A stretch of 64,000 nucleotides of DNA from Callaeas wilsoni (taxonomy: Eukaryota > Chordata > Aves > Passeriformes > Callaeidae). This document shows, in pieces, positions 1-12,127 of this stretch. The stretch lies in assembly GCA_013398955.1 (NCBI GenBank), contig VWPU01024400.1, forward strand, positions 1 through 64,000. The letters run 5' to 3'. Positions within the stretch are counted from its first letter, which is position 1. Each line of letters opens with the position of its first letter. The notes below the pieces were generated by a model that saw nothing but the letters and a program-made list of their open reading frames with translations, was not told where the DNA came from and searched no databases. The position numbers were made by a program, and so were the translations under genes.

Positions 1-290
1 AGCGCCGGGGGAGCGGGGCCGGGGCGGGGCTGGGGCCGGTACCGCGACCAATGCCCGGTGCTCGATGCCCGATACCGGTGCCGCTCGGCCGTGGGAGGTC
101 AGTGCGGCCAGTCCTGGGACTACTGCGGGGGGCCGGCTCAGCCCGGCTCGGCCCGGTGGAATTGCGGAGCGGGCGGTGCGGGACCCTCCCCGCACCCGGG
201 TCGGACCGCACGGGGCAGAGGCGCGGCGGGGCCGGACATCCGTGCGGCCGCCCCGATGCCCCCACCGGAGGCCGGGAGCGGCCGGGATCG
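1..290 (+). other. Putative first exon (5' part may be outside window)
   Basis: Inside the CpG island, GATCG at the exon end is followed by GTGAGTACC from 291, a close match to the vertebrate donor consensus. The combination of a CpG island and a donor suggests the first exon of a gene running rightwards. In-exon ATGs at 51, 65 and 256 all have a C or T at -3, so their Kozak context is weak. Reading from 51, 65 or 256 would leave the exon in phase 0, 1 or 2. The exon may equally be wholly 5' untranslated. The GC-rich translations are Pro/Arg/Gly-rich and resemble no family I know, so I name no gene. Confidence 0.5.
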
Positions 291-515
291 GTGAGTACCG
301 GCGGTGGCGCCTTCCCGCCCGGCCCGACCCGGGCTGGCCGGACGCGGCTCCCGGGGCTCAGGGAACGGCGCTGCGCTGCCTTCCCGGCGGGCGGTCCCCG
401 GGGAACCGCAGAGGGGTCACGGCTGTGCTGCTGGAGCAGAGCGGTGCTCGCTTCTGGAAAGCAGAGCGTCCGGCGCCCCATCCTCCCCGTGCCCCCGCTC
501 CGCTGTGCCGCTACG
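1..515. promoter_or_regulatory. CpG island, probable promoter region
   Basis: CpG dinucleotides are dense from the first base to about 515 and then almost disappear, with the change falling near the AT-rich stretch at 525-560. A GC box (ggggcggggc) lies at 21-30. In vertebrates such islands mark promoters of broadly or developmentally expressed genes. The island is cut by the left edge of the window, so the true promoter core and transcription start may lie outside. A divergent gene to the left is possible, but I saw no good minus-strand donor inside the island. Confidence 0.85.
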
Positions 516-1130
516 ACCCCTGTGCAGTCTCTATATTTGTGTTGTTTCTATAATATCACATTTGCCTTCGTGCCCCTCGGAGAGTGGTTGACCCCCTGCC
601 TGCCTCATGCCCTCCACCCTCCTGGACCTCAGCAGTAGGCCCCTGTCTCACACGCCAGCATCTGTTGCATTTTATTTCTACAACGGGTTGTAACTGGCGA
701 TTTTGGGGTTTATTGTTCCAGGTTCCACCAAGTCTCTATTGCAGTAATTTAGTTCCACATTCCTTTACAACACCCAAAGCTGGTGCTATTGATTCGCTGC
801 ACTGATACTGGGCCCTGGGCAGGGTGGCTTGGCTGCTCCAAGGCTGTCCTGAGTCACAGGAGTGTTCACCAGCACCTCTAAGGGCATGTTTCGAGGCAAT
901 TGCTCTGTTCTCCTTAACACTGAAATTGGTGGGGGGATCATCTTGCTTTTGAGCAGGGTGGGTTTGCTTTACTGGATGACCGTTTGTGATTCTTGGGACA
1001 ATGGAGACTGGTGGGATGTGGCAGGGCTGTCCGTGTCAATAGTTTTGTGGCTATTATCCAAGAAGTTAGATCTCATACCTGAATATACCAAGGCATAGTA
1101 TACAATAAATGAATCTGCCTTTTCCTGACA

Positions 1131-1171
1131 TTTCCTTTACCTTTCCCTTTACCCTTATTTTCCTTTACCTT
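1131..1171. repeat. Pyrimidine tract with repeated CTTTACC
   Basis: The plus strand is nearly pure pyrimidine and contains CCTTTACC-like units several times in about 40 bases, separated by T and C runs. It looks like a small degenerate tandem repeat. No function can be assigned. Confidence 0.6.
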
Positions 1172-1370
1172 AAGTCCCCAGTCATTTATAATGGATACTG
1201 CTACAGCTCACTTCAGGGTTTCATAGTCCTTTAACAACCTAGTTCTGTTGTCATGGGATTGAGTGTTGTTTAGTACTAATTGCTTGGATTACTAAGTACT
1301 TGGAAAAGAGCTCATTTGCATCTTTTAGCTTAATTCCGTAAGGGTTTTTTCTTCTGTTTTATTTTCACAG

Positions 1371-1509
1371 TGCCTTTACCCCTCAGAATTTGGACAGCAT
1401 CATCCATGTATCCCAGAGATATTCTCATGTCACTGTATCTATCAATGAGTTACAGTCTTTAAAGTTGCTTTCACCTTTTAAAATAGCTAAAGCTTTTTGT
1501 GAAGTTTAG
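1371..1509 (+). other. Exon-like open segment after a strong acceptor
   Basis: A long T-rich tract ending in ATTTTCACAG at 1361-1370 is a textbook 3' splice site. In the second frame it is followed by 45 open codons to TAG at 1507-1509. The predicted peptide has a balanced composition (for example HVSQRYSHVTVSINELQ) and no low-complexity bias. No convincing donor precedes the stop, so it would have to be a terminal or non-coding exon. I recognise no family. Chance is a real alternative. Confidence 0.12.
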
Positions 1510-2891
1510 CTTGCCTTCATCATCCTGCCTCCAGGGATTCCTTCCATGGGAAGGAGAAAAGGTTCTCTTCTGCTTGAAGGTGCCATTGAGGCCATTGAGG
1601 GTCACTTCTCTATTTAATACTGGCCGATAGGAGGTCCCAGTTAAACATTCTTACTGGCAGAAAATGGAACACATCCACCTGAAATAAATGGGACACTGAT
1701 GGGCCCATTAGTTTTAGAGTTCAACCACAATGTGTTTGATTTTTTGTTGATTGTCTTCAAGTTGCAATAAGGATTCCAAATTGTGTTACTTTAATAAGCG
1801 GATTTAATGGATATGGAGACAGACATCTCGTGACCCAGGGGCAGGCCTTGAGAATTTTGGAGCTGTTTATTTACTATGCTAGCATTGTTAGCTAGGTGGG
1901 CTTCTCTTGGACAGCAGGCTGCTTGGTACAAGCATGCAGGTATCTCACACAAGAACCTGCGGGTTTCCAGACTGTGACCAAAGGCTATACCCCTCTTGCC
2001 TGAAGGGATTTCACCCTCCAACACATTTGTCCATCCCTCCTGCCCAATGAGCATCTGTGCCTTCCTGAGCCCTTGCAGCCCGGCATGTAGTCCCGTTCCA
2101 TAGGAGGCAGAGACCCCATGGTCACTGCCAGCCCAGAGCTGGGCCAGGGTGTGGGGAGAAGCTGCTGCTTTCCCAGAATCCAGAGCCACGCTTGCTTGAT
2201 GTGTGGTGGTTCAGTGCTTTGCCTCTTCGACGAGTGTTTCACGTGTGTCAGAGTGCGGAGCAGGTTGGGTAATATTGCTGCTGCCTCATGGGGAATATTA
2301 CCTTTCGTAATAGCTGCACAGACCAGGTGATCGGTGGTGTGAGGGCTGTTTTGGTGTGCAGATTGTGTTAGCTTTACAGGGAATACAGACATCTGCTTTG
2401 AATGATTTAAATTGGAAATAGCTGCATGGAAGTCTGGGATCTCCTTAACATAAATGGTTGGATCAGAGTAGAGGATTTCGCACCTGCTTGGTAGCTCAGC
2501 TTCTAGTCATGTTATTTGTGAACTAACTCTAGTAATACACTTAGAAAGTGAAGTCTAAATTGTGTTGCTATTATTTAGTGTTTCAAAGCTACCAGGTAGC
2601 TTGTATAATTTGCAGATTCAGCACTCACCAGTGGTGTTTCTGAAAATCACGATCCTTTAACTTTATTTTCACTCTTAGGTGCCTCCTTTGGTTGTGTGCT
2701 ATGTTATACAATCGTTACAATACTGTTTGTGTAGGCAGTACTGCAGCAGCACCTTTGAGACTGTTGGGTATAAGACAATGAGGGTGTACTCTGTATGTTA
2801 AAGATTGTAAGAGAGGGGACCTCCAGGGCTGTTGGGGATTTTTTGCTGTGAGAGTTAATTGGAATTTGAGACATTTCTGAAGTGAAATATT

Positions 2892-2903
2892 TATATATAT
2901 ATA
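2892..2903. repeat. Short TA dinucleotide run
   Basis: This is an uninterrupted TATATATATATA run in an AT-rich context. It is too short to say more. Confidence 0.6.
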
Positions 2904-3438
2904 AAATATCCTTGTTAAAATTGATAGATGTAGTGGGTCATTTTAACATCAGTACCTAGACTGACATATGAAATGGACCAATTGTAAGCTATAGCCATAT
3001 GGTAAATAGTTGTGAAATCACGATTTCTTGCATTTTACGCTCTTCCTACGTTTCACCTGATAGTTGTTCTTTCTGGAATTTAATTGCACACTACAGCCAC
3101 AGTTTGGTAGGATTTTGTGCAGCTTGTAACAATTACTGGTCTTTTGCTTCAGTTCAGAACTTTGTCTAAAATTGATTTTGGATCACATCTAAGAAAAATA
3201 ATCATTTGGAAGAATTTTAAAGTACCGGCTGTGCTTAACCAGAGTATACTCACTATTTACAGCTTTGTGAGAAACTTGACTGCTTTTGTATTGTTAACAG
3301 AAAAACTGAAATTGGCCAAAGACTTAAAGGAGGGTTATATTTTGTGAGTAATGTAACGGGTTTTTCTGTCAGGCCTTGTAGCTATCAGAACTTCTGCTGT
3401 GCTTGGAATGATGAGACAGCCAAAGGCAGGACTTCGCA

Positions 3439-3492
3439 CAATAGGATTGTTTAGGTTGGGAAAGATCTCTGAGATCATTTAGTCCAACCATT
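3439..3492 (-). mobile_element. CR1 LINE 3'-end fragment
   Basis: The plus strand reads TTTAGGTTGGGAAAGATCTC and then GAGATCATTTAGTCCAACC. This is the reverse complement of the usual CR1 3' tail, in which a 'ggtcccttccaacc' motif precedes the terminal ATTCTRTG units. The match fades after about 3492. It is a severely 5'-truncated, old copy, as is typical of CR1 in birds. Confidence 0.75.
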
Positions 3493-4491
3493 ATGATGTC
3501 ACAAGTTCTAACTGTTTTTCACCAAATCAGTGTTTTTCACCATTTGGAGATTACTGTAACCAGCACTTATGTACAGACAGGAAGGTGGTCAACCACCAGC
3601 AGAATGCAGCTGGGCTTCTCTGTGGAGATAAACTTCCCGGAGCTGCGGCTCACGGGCTGCGGTGCTCAGCTCTGGTTGCCCGTGACTTCCCCTGCTGACC
3701 ACACTGGCTTCCTGCTGGGCTCCTGCAGCCGCCTGCCTCTTCACCACAAGTGCTTTCGGAAGTGCAGGGGCAGCACCAACTTAGAGGTGCTACAAGTCAG
3801 CAGATTCGCTTTTTCTGGTGACAGCCAGGAGCAATGTGTGTCAGCCTGGTGAGGGTCGGGCTGGGCAAGGTCCTTCCACAGCTACCCAAGGGACTTGGCT
3901 GAAACCTCAGGAAGCCACCAGAGACTGGGATGAGTGTCAGCTAGAAACAAGTTATGAAATTGGCATATTCATGTGTGGAAAACTTGAAACTAGGTTTAAA
4001 AAATATGGTAATTCAAAAAAGTAACAATCATTAAGACCACAGTACAGCGTTTTATTGCACACCTACTACACCTGTGCATGAAGAAGGTCCTGTCCCATGC
4101 CAGCATAGCTGTGGCTGCACTGCAGAGAGCCTTGTACAATGGCACTTAAACCATCCAGAAAGTTCTGGAAAAAAGGTGCTTTTCTGGTGTATCTTGCATT
4201 GTTTGGAACAATGGTTTAACTCCATGTTAACTCTCCATGATGAGAGTTTCATCTCCTTAGAGGATTTTGGCCTGGTATGGTTTTACCAATAAGATAGCTC
4301 AGCAAAACCTTTGTCTTCCTAATGATCAGTTATGTAAGCAGTTCTGAGGGGTTTCCCTTGCTTATTCTTTACTTAACCATCAAGTTCAAATGGAACAAAC
4401 CCACAATGTAACTCTGAAAATCAGATGCAAGCATAGGCATATGGCTATGTCAGACAAAAGTATGAAATTGCTTCCATTTCGGTGGCTTCCG

Positions 4492-4528
4492 AAGTACTTA
4501 AGTACTTAAGTACTTTTAAGAAGTACTT
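4492..4528. repeat. Cluster of AAGTACTT palindromes
   Basis: Three perfect head-to-tail copies of the 8-bp palindrome AAGTACTT occupy 4492-4515. A fourth lies at 4521-4528 after a 5-base spacer. Every copy is its own reverse complement, so the whole block can form alternative hairpins and offers four identical symmetric sites. Either a microsatellite-like expansion or a homotypic protein-binding cluster would explain it. Confidence 0.85.
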
Positions 4529-7500
4529 AAAATAGGAGGAAGGACAGTTCTTTGGGGATGTGATTTACAGAATGGCCAATGCACTAAAAAAGATGTCTGA
4601 AGTCATGAAACTTTGCTCAGCTTTAGGATTTTTAAGGTGAATTTTTGATCTCGCTTGTGGCCAACAGAAAATAAACCTTAATCCTAGAAATTAAAGTACA
4701 TTGTATGTAAATTCTTACTTGGAGAGGTAGTCTCTGGTTCATAATGGTGTCTTTGATGAGTCCCTGTAGGAGTAACAAATACAGAGTTAGGCCCATATGA
4801 CACAGCTTTTTATGCTTCACAGTTACCAGGAAGTTGGACTCCTCGGTGTGCTTAGGTCCTGCAGTATTTTGTTCTCCTTTAAGTCAAGCAAACAGAACCC
4901 AAGTAGGTAACTGTTAACTTTTCAGTTATGACATAAGGATATGAAATGGTGAAATTCATTAAGTTTGTAGATAGCTTGACACATGTAGGGAAGGTGGAAA
5001 CATACTCAGTCTAAGGTCTTTATGTTATTTTGCCCAAACTTGTGGTGACTCATCACATGCCTCTGGCAACTGGCTGTTGCAGTGGGTGAAAGGTTGTGTG
5101 GAAGTTAATCTTAAAAGCCGAAACTAAGGCTAAGAAATGCAGTGAGAGGGCTGGAAAAGGACAAAGCTGGAGGGAGAGAAAGCAGAAAAGTGGAAAATGA
5201 AGCACAGCAAGCACAGTCCCTTGACACAGTCATTTTTTAATGGATATTTGTGCAGTGCGGTTTAACAGGGACCGTTAACAATCTTACTGTGGTGTAAAGT
5301 CTGAACCTGTGACCCCTGTGTACACTTCACTGACCACAATGGGAAGTGATAGGAGATGAAAGAGAACGTTTAACTTTTCGCAGGCTTCATCTGCTTGGTT
5401 TTTTCTCTGTCACAGTTGACTGGTAGAACCAATTTAGCTTTTTAATAGCTGATCTGCATTTTTGCACCGTGCTGACATGCACTAAGAAGAAAGCGCAGTT
5501 CCGACTGTTGTGTTGCGTTACGGTGCATGGCAGGAACGTGGGGACCCTCTCCCATGGGACACCGTCCCGGGCAGCATTCTCCCGGCTGTGTCTTGGTGAC
5601 AGGCCTGACCGACAGTTCTGTTTTTCTAGCTCACAGTTTCTGTAGGTGATTGTTTCTGCACCGCTTTCTGCTGCACGTTCAGTCACCCATATGATGCAGC
5701 TGGGGAGCTCTGGAGCTTTGTTCAGGGTGTTATTTTCTTCATTCAGCTTGCTTTCACTGGTAGGATCTGTAAATATGTTTGTCTGCGTGCTGTTTCCACT
5801 TCTGATCACAAATGATTTTGCTGTTAATGCTTGTTACTTGATAAAAATCCAAAGGATTTTTGAATCACAGATACATAAATTTATCTGTGATACACAATTT
5901 CTACCTAACACATTCACTGTCTTCAAAAGCATTTAATAATAATTCTGAAGTCTAAAAAGCCATATTTTCCCAGCAAAATGATACCGTTCTAACCTTATAC
6001 CACATTTTTCTTTAGCCACAAAAAACTTGATCCTAGCTATAAGCAGCAGTCAATTTGCCTGCTGTTAGCTTGTCAAAGAAGAGCCAGTGTATATTTAATA
6101 GCTAGAATATTTTGGTGTGACTTTTTGGTAGTTGAAGTACTAAGTTTCATCATGGAGAGAATTATTTCTGCCATAGGTATAGTGCTTTTCTCTCAATTGC
6201 ATCCACTCAAAAAAGTATCACATTTTTGAGGAACAAAGTATATGAAAATTTTTCTGCTCAAAGTTGTCTATGTAGTCTTAGAAGAGGTGTATTCAGTCTG
6301 AAAGTCTAATACTGTGCAACTGTAGAGCAGTCACTCTGGTATGAGTGAAAGGAAACTTCAAGAACATAAAAATGGGAGGAATGGGGGAGAGTAGAAATGA
6401 GTAAAGGGGAAAGTAGCCTAAGAATGATGTGGTTTCATTTAGAACATTTTTCCGTTCTTTCAAACTACCTCTCTAAAGACAGTAAATCATTCTGTCTCTC
6501 AATCAAACTCTGCATTGTGGAAAGTAAGCATGTGGCAGGCTTGACAAGCAGAGTCACCGCCAAGGCCGGTGGAGCTGGGGCAGCTCCTTCAGCACTGCAC
6601 TCATGTGGCATCCCCAGAGGCCTGGTGGTGCTTCAGGAGGTCGTGGTCTTGCTTGTACCCCCATGCCACGGATGGGCTGTCCCCCAGCACCGCTGCTGTG
6701 ACCACACAGCAAGTGTCTGTGGAGGAAGTGTCAGATCTCAGGAAGGGCGTTGTTTCAGAGCAAACGCTGAGTTTTTGACATCAGCCTTTACGCAACTGCG
6801 AGCAGAGTCATGGTGGTGGTACTATGAAGAAGAAGAGCCCAGTCATCTGCTGTGTAACTCTCGGTCCTCACCTGTCTGTATTGCTGGCATCCTCATGCAT
6901 CAGTGGTGCTTGCACTGCATCATCAGTTGGTACTGGAGTGCCTGCAGCCGCTCACACGCGCTGTTTGGTCCCCTATGTTTTGAATGGTGGAGTTCCCAGT
7001 ATGTGCTCGGGTTATGCGAAGACAAATGTGGGACAGATGCATCTAATACAGCTTATCTATACTCTGTGTCCAGTTGGCATAGTGCTTTTTAAAGCTTTAT
7101 GACTCAGATGGGTTACATTTAACTAGGACAGTGAAAGGATTCCTCCCATTTCAGTTTTCTTTGAAACTCAAATCTAAAATGCACAATGAGGACCACTTTT
7201 CTTAAATGAAAAAACATGACTTCGACATATTAAAAGGACTTCCAACATGTTACCGCTTCGACTGAACCATCTGAACAACTGTCCTCTGCTACACAAACCT
7301 CCTCCTTGTTTTGGATTAGAATAGCGTGTGCTTACAGGAGTTGGGATATGCAGCATGGCTTTGTTACAGAGCTAGAAACAGGTGCAGTTCTAGCACTTGC
7401 CATTGCAGAAAAAGAGAGGAAGGGAACATTAGCACCAGGCAGACTATTTTGTGTGTTGGTAGTAGACACCCATTTTCTGTGCTACCATTAGTAGGTGTTT

Positions 7501-7823
7501 GTGGAAGAGATAGTGGTGACTTGCTAGCAAGTGCTCAAACCATGTATTAAACAGCGAGGGCATTTCAGAAGCACTGATGGCCTGGTTTTGGATAGAGGTT
7601 AGCAGGGTGAATTGGGATGCACCAGGAGCATCCTGGTTCCCTGGATCCAAAGAGAGGAGCTGTGCAGAACGTGTTGGTGATGGAGTGCAGTGGGACCGAG
7701 GTGCATGAGCAGGGACCCCTCTCACCGTGGTGGGCTCATGTTTTGGGTGCTATGCCCCTGTCCAGGCAGTGCCGTGGTCTCTGCTTGGCCTAAGGTACTG
7801 CAGCTTTAAAATGAAGCAACTAT

Positions 7824-7861
7824 AATTGCTCTTACCGTACTTATACACTGTAAGAGCAATT
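7824..7861. other. Perfect 12-bp inverted repeat (hairpin)
   Basis: AATTGCTCTTAC at 7824-7835 is exactly complementary to GTAAGAGCAATT at 7850-7861, with a 14-base loop between. Pairing does not continue outwards, so the stem is too short for a usual microRNA precursor. It could be the relic of a small inverted-repeat element or simply a chance palindrome. Confidence 0.8.
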
Positions 7862-9062
7862 CCACAGTGCTCTCATCGGCGTGCGACAGCTCTGGGATGC
7901 CAGGCTGTCTGCTGCTCCTCCGTAGTTCTCCGAGTATGTTTGCTGGTTTTGGAGTGAAAATCTCGCAGTAACTTCCCGGCCCCTGGCACTAGATGGAGCT
8001 TCAATCTACTTGCACTTGGAAGTCTGTTAAGTTCAACAAGATAAAAATAGAGAAGAGTACATGAAGATATTCGTGCCTGCTGCTACACTTACAGCACGTC
8101 TTTCCCTGTTTTTTAGCAGAGTGGTGTAAATTATAATTTAAATTTAATCTAAATGAAAATTAAAATATTGCAGCAGAATCTGCATGATCTAGTACGTGCA
8201 TTATCATCATTAGCACCCTTTAATACACTCTCAGGTTCATTGTGGAAGTTGCTGTAAGTTAAGTATATTGGAAATGTGCTGCAGATTTAAGCTAACACCT
8301 GGGCTGTGCTGAATAAAGGTAATGCCATTTCTGAACAAAGTACCTGGTTATATTTCAGGATGTGGTGGGGATGACCACCCTTTCTGTTTGCTGTGCTCAT
8401 GCAAGAATACATTTGTATTTTCACTTTGTACTACCAAAGCTAACATTTCAAAATCATCTGTTATAAGTCACTTCATTTTTCCTCTATGTGTTACTCTTGA
8501 AAATATTGAATAAATAGAAACAAGTAAAAATGAGCTTTGAAAATGTAGTGTTCATACTTTTCATTTAGCAAGCACTATGTCTCACAGGCCACACATACAT
8601 ATCAGATATTTAAGACCACCTTTTCCTTCCACAGAAGTAACTGGAAGTAGATTTGGTTTTGTTCTTGGGTGCCTGTGATGCTATCAGCAAGAGACTGGTT
8701 TAGTCAAAACTCTTTTCCAAACACTGAAGTAGTCGTAAAAGAAAACTGAAGTTGGGAACAGAAATGGTAACACTCATAACAGGTTTTGTCATTAAAGCAC
8801 TGAATATTGTTTTGTTGCTTCACTACAAAATATGACTTTGAATTTCAGTCTTCTTCAGAGGCTTTGTGCTGACCAGCAGGAGGATAGGGACAGGTGGGGT
8901 GCCCAGAAGGCCTCAGCAGGGCAGGGAGCATTTGTGGGGTGCCCTTAGACATGTCCTGCAGAGATTGCACAGAAATTGTCCTTGTGTTCTCTTCTTACCT
9001 GCTTTTTGATAGATAAAGAAAGCTTTACTTGTTTTTTTAAATAAATCTGTCATTTGCCTCAG

Positions 9063-9316
9063 GAATGCCTGTTATGCTCGGTCTGGGATATTAGAGGAAG
9101 GTCTTTCGAAATCTCACACCTTAACTTTACAGAGCTATTCTCTCATTTGCCATTGCACTACGTCTGTCACTCTGCAGCCTTCCAGAGAAATGGCTCTTCA
9201 ATACTTACTAATTTACAAAATGTTCAACCATTTTGGTTCATTTTGATTTCTCTTCAGCGAGCAAATGAGGGTGTGAGCCAAAGTCTTTTGTCTCTATCAC
9301 AGCTGAATATTAATAG
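9063..9316 (+). other. Exon-like open segment (254 bp)
   Basis: CATTTGCCTCAG at 9051-9062 resembles an acceptor, and AATAG|GTGAGC at 9317 resembles a donor. One frame is open for the whole 254 bases (84 codons plus 2), entering in phase 0 and leaving in phase 2. The translation contains ordinary mixed residues, for example SILTNLQNVQPFWFILISLQ. I do not recognise it. The first in-frame stop falls inside the donor (G|GTGA), a pattern favoured by any search for open frames ending at GTGAG, so confidence is low. Confidence 0.13.
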
Positions 9317-11981
9317 GTGAGCAGGCAGTCATTTTGTTACGTTGCACCCCTCTGGCATGGACAAAACTACTGATTGAATACAAGAGGCTTAAGCAGGACA
9401 TGGGCACTGGACTGCCATGCAGCAGCAGGACAGATGTGCTTCCCAGGGTGTTCAGAAGGTCTTTTTCTGGCTCTCTGGAGACTCTAATTGCAGAAACACG
9501 GGCACTTAGGAGTTCAGGCAGCTGGTAAACAGGAATGCCAGAGCTCCAATTCCCTGAAGTGACTTGACCCTTCTGAAGGCTCTTGTGAGGAAGAGGACAT
9601 TTGCCAGAGCAGGAACTGGACCCAAGTGAGTCTGGTCCTGCAGCCTGTGATGGCTCTTCTCTTTGTCTTCCCAGGTCATAAAACACTTGTGCTTGAGCTA
9701 GTTCCAGCATGACCAGCATGAAAAAACATGCCAGGAGCATGGAAAGCCTGTGCTGTGGGTAACTTCCAACGCAGCCTTTTGCAGGGAGCTGCCATTGGAG
9801 CTGCCTGTTGGAACCATGGCATTGCTATTAGACACAGGTGATTAGTGAGGGAGCACAGCGGGTCTGCTCCAGGACCCAGGGAGCATGCGTTCCCTTTGGA
9901 AGCGAGTGGTGCTGGGCCTGGGTGTGAGCCATGGTTTGGGTACAGGCTGGAGCCAGAAGTCCGGCTCTGGGCACTGCTGGTTCCTGTTCCTGGCCTGAGC
10001 AGAGCACGGGTTAGTGACCAGGGCAGGAGCGTGATGAGACACCATGCAGCACTGTGGGAGCAGGACAGGACTCTGGGTGTGCTGTGTCCTGCAGCCACTG
10101 TCCTCTTGGAGAGGCTCCGTCGCTGTGCTCCCACCTGGTGAGTACACAGGATGGAGCCACGGTGGCAGCAGCAGCAGCGAAGTGCTGTGGCAGTGCCCTT
10201 GGAGTGCAGCAGCTCTCCTCAGAACGGCAGGAACAGCCATGGCTCCATGAATAGCAAACCAAGTGACCTAATTCAGCGCGTGCAGCTCTCATGGGCGGCC
10301 CTCAGCTGCTCTGTGGCCGCCACGCTGGAGCTGACTCATCACTTCCAGAGTGGCAGAGATTGGAGCTTTCAGGCCCTAAGGATTTTGCTGGTTTGTTATT
10401 AATTTTAAATTGATTTAAATGAATTTTTAAAATACCAGGAGACACTTGTGTAAAGAAATGGTTATTAAAAAAAAAGAAGGAAATAGTTAGTCTGTGGGAG
10501 TTAGCTGTGTGCATAACAACTGCTGGCTCCTGCAGCTGGGGACACCCGTTGCAGCTTGGAGGAGTCTTATGTCAGCTGTTCTGTCCTGGCAGATTAGCAA
10601 GAACAGGATTAATCCATCATTATTATAAAAAACCGAGAACTAGAAACTGTCCTTGCTTATACCCAGCACAACCCTCTGGTGTCCTTGTCCACAGCAGGGT
10701 GGTATTACAATCTCAGCTACACAACTTTGTCCAGAACTCAAGATCTCCTGGCGAAGTGCATCCCTGCAGGAGCATCCCATTCTCTTCAGCATCTCCCAGT
10801 GCCTGACAAAGCTCCTCACATGGTCCTGAGACTCCCTGGGGTGGTCTGTGGGCTGTCTGTACTAGGAACAGGCTGTATGTCCCCTGCTAAGCCTCCCAGG
10901 GAGGGTGCCATAGCCAGGGTGAGCAGGACAGATGGATGGAGGATCCTTTTTACCACTGTCAGAGGGCAGTTCTCAATAAGCTTCTCCCCTGGGCTGTTTG
11001 CAGTGCCGTGTCCACCTCCGCTGTGCCGGGGGATCTGCCTTACCCTGTGGAGCAGGGCGATTGTTGTCCCCGAAGATTTCCATCTGCTGCAGTGTAACTG
11101 CACAAGTCAGGCTTATGCAGAGAGATGAAGCTTTTCGCTTCTTCCTCTCCCCTTTCCCACTGGTGGGGCAATGGGTGCAGCCCGCCAGCCAGCCAGCAGC
11201 CCAGGGTTGCCCATGGACCCGCCCAAGCCACTGCCACTAAGGATCTTTCTGTGCCATGGTGGGCTCCAGAGATATAGGAACCCCCTTCTTGGAGGCTACA
11301 GAAACAAGGTCAGAGCTCTATCCCCATAGGGATTTCTCATCCTGGGGCCACCACCCCTCAGCATTCTTCCCACTGCTCTGGGGGGGTATGAGGCTGTATG
11401 GTCAGGATGCCATGCAAGGTCTGGCCCTGGCGTGTTGGTAGGGATGGTGCTCTGTTCCAATGAAAGTCAGGGCAAGCTCAGGCAGCATAAACGGAATAAT
11501 TGATGTAGCATTTTGTCCAGCAAATAAACACCTAAAAATTAAAAAAAAGGGCAGGTGGAAGGCTCCATGGTACTTCAGAGAAGACAGAGCAGGAAGGTGA
11601 GAGGAGTGAAGGAGCAGAATATGGAATCCACCTGGAGACAATGAAGCAGCAGACATTGTCTGTCAGCCTCTTTTATGTCTGTCTTAAAAAGAGACCTGTT
11701 ACTTCTGTGAAACCAAAGAATGAAAATTAAAAAGCAAAATAATACAGAACAATAGAAGACTTCTGCAAAAACAGTTTGACACTTCCTATTGATTGAAGTA
11801 ATGGAGCAGCAACTTGCATAAAACACCTTTGATCTGCTTTAAAAATCCCCCTAAAAGATACAATGATGTCACTCCCATGCTGTTCACCTGTCTGTTCCAC
11901 CACTGGATGTCAAAAGCTGGAGTGCTCTAACTTCATGTGCCGAAGCAGAACCTCTTTCTCCTGCCTCTGCCCTGCACTCAG

Positions 11982-12127
11982 CAGTCATCCTTGCCCATGG
12001 TGCTGTACAACAGACGTTGCTGTGGGAGAGCCTGGCTGGTGGAAGACAGAGAGTTCCTGCTCACTCAGGTTGTGCCAGCCGAGGTGGCTGGAGAAGCCCA
12101 TCTCTTCACTGCATCCTCTGAGACCAG
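11982..12127 (+). other. Exon-like open segment (146 bp)
   Basis: A long pyrimidine tract (CCTCTTTCTCCTGCCTCTGC onward, to CACTCAG) gives a strong acceptor ending at 11981, and GACCAG|GTGAGATGG gives a good donor at 12128. One frame is open throughout (48 codons plus 2), entering in phase 0. The peptide is coding-like in composition, including VVPAEVAGEAHLF, but matches no family I know. It sits just upstream of an AT-rich block. Expression data would decide the matter. Confidence 0.17.

Larger units (their letters stand above)
516..3438. other. Gene-free stretch, probable first intron
   Basis: This is ordinary AT-moderate DNA after the CpG island. It holds a pyrimidine repeat (1131-1171), one exon-like segment (1371-1509) and a short TA run (2892-2903). 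A small acceptor/donor pair lies near 3301-3343, with TTAACAG before it and GTGAGTAAT from 3344, but the segment is only 43 bases. A minus-strand frame at 1791-2189 has no recognisable domain. I see no other supported feature. Confidence 0.6.
3493..9062. other. Gene-free stretch with two local structures
   Basis: No recognisable gene lies here. The stretch contains the AAGTACTT palindrome cluster (4492-4528) and a perfect 12-bp hairpin (7824-7861). A 231-codon plus-strand frame at 6397-7092 has a good open length but a Cys/Trp/Ser-rich translation without domain character, and another frame is also open over part of it. A minus-strand frame at 5387-5809 is polar and somewhat protein-like, but I recognise nothing. 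An AT-rich block near 8100-8260 could be regulatory. Confidence 0.5.

Noticed and set aside
6397..7092. 231-codon plus-strand open frame
   Set aside because: The translation is Cys/Ser/Trp-rich without domain pattern, a second frame is open over part of it, and no splice or promoter signals support it. It is most likely a composition effect.
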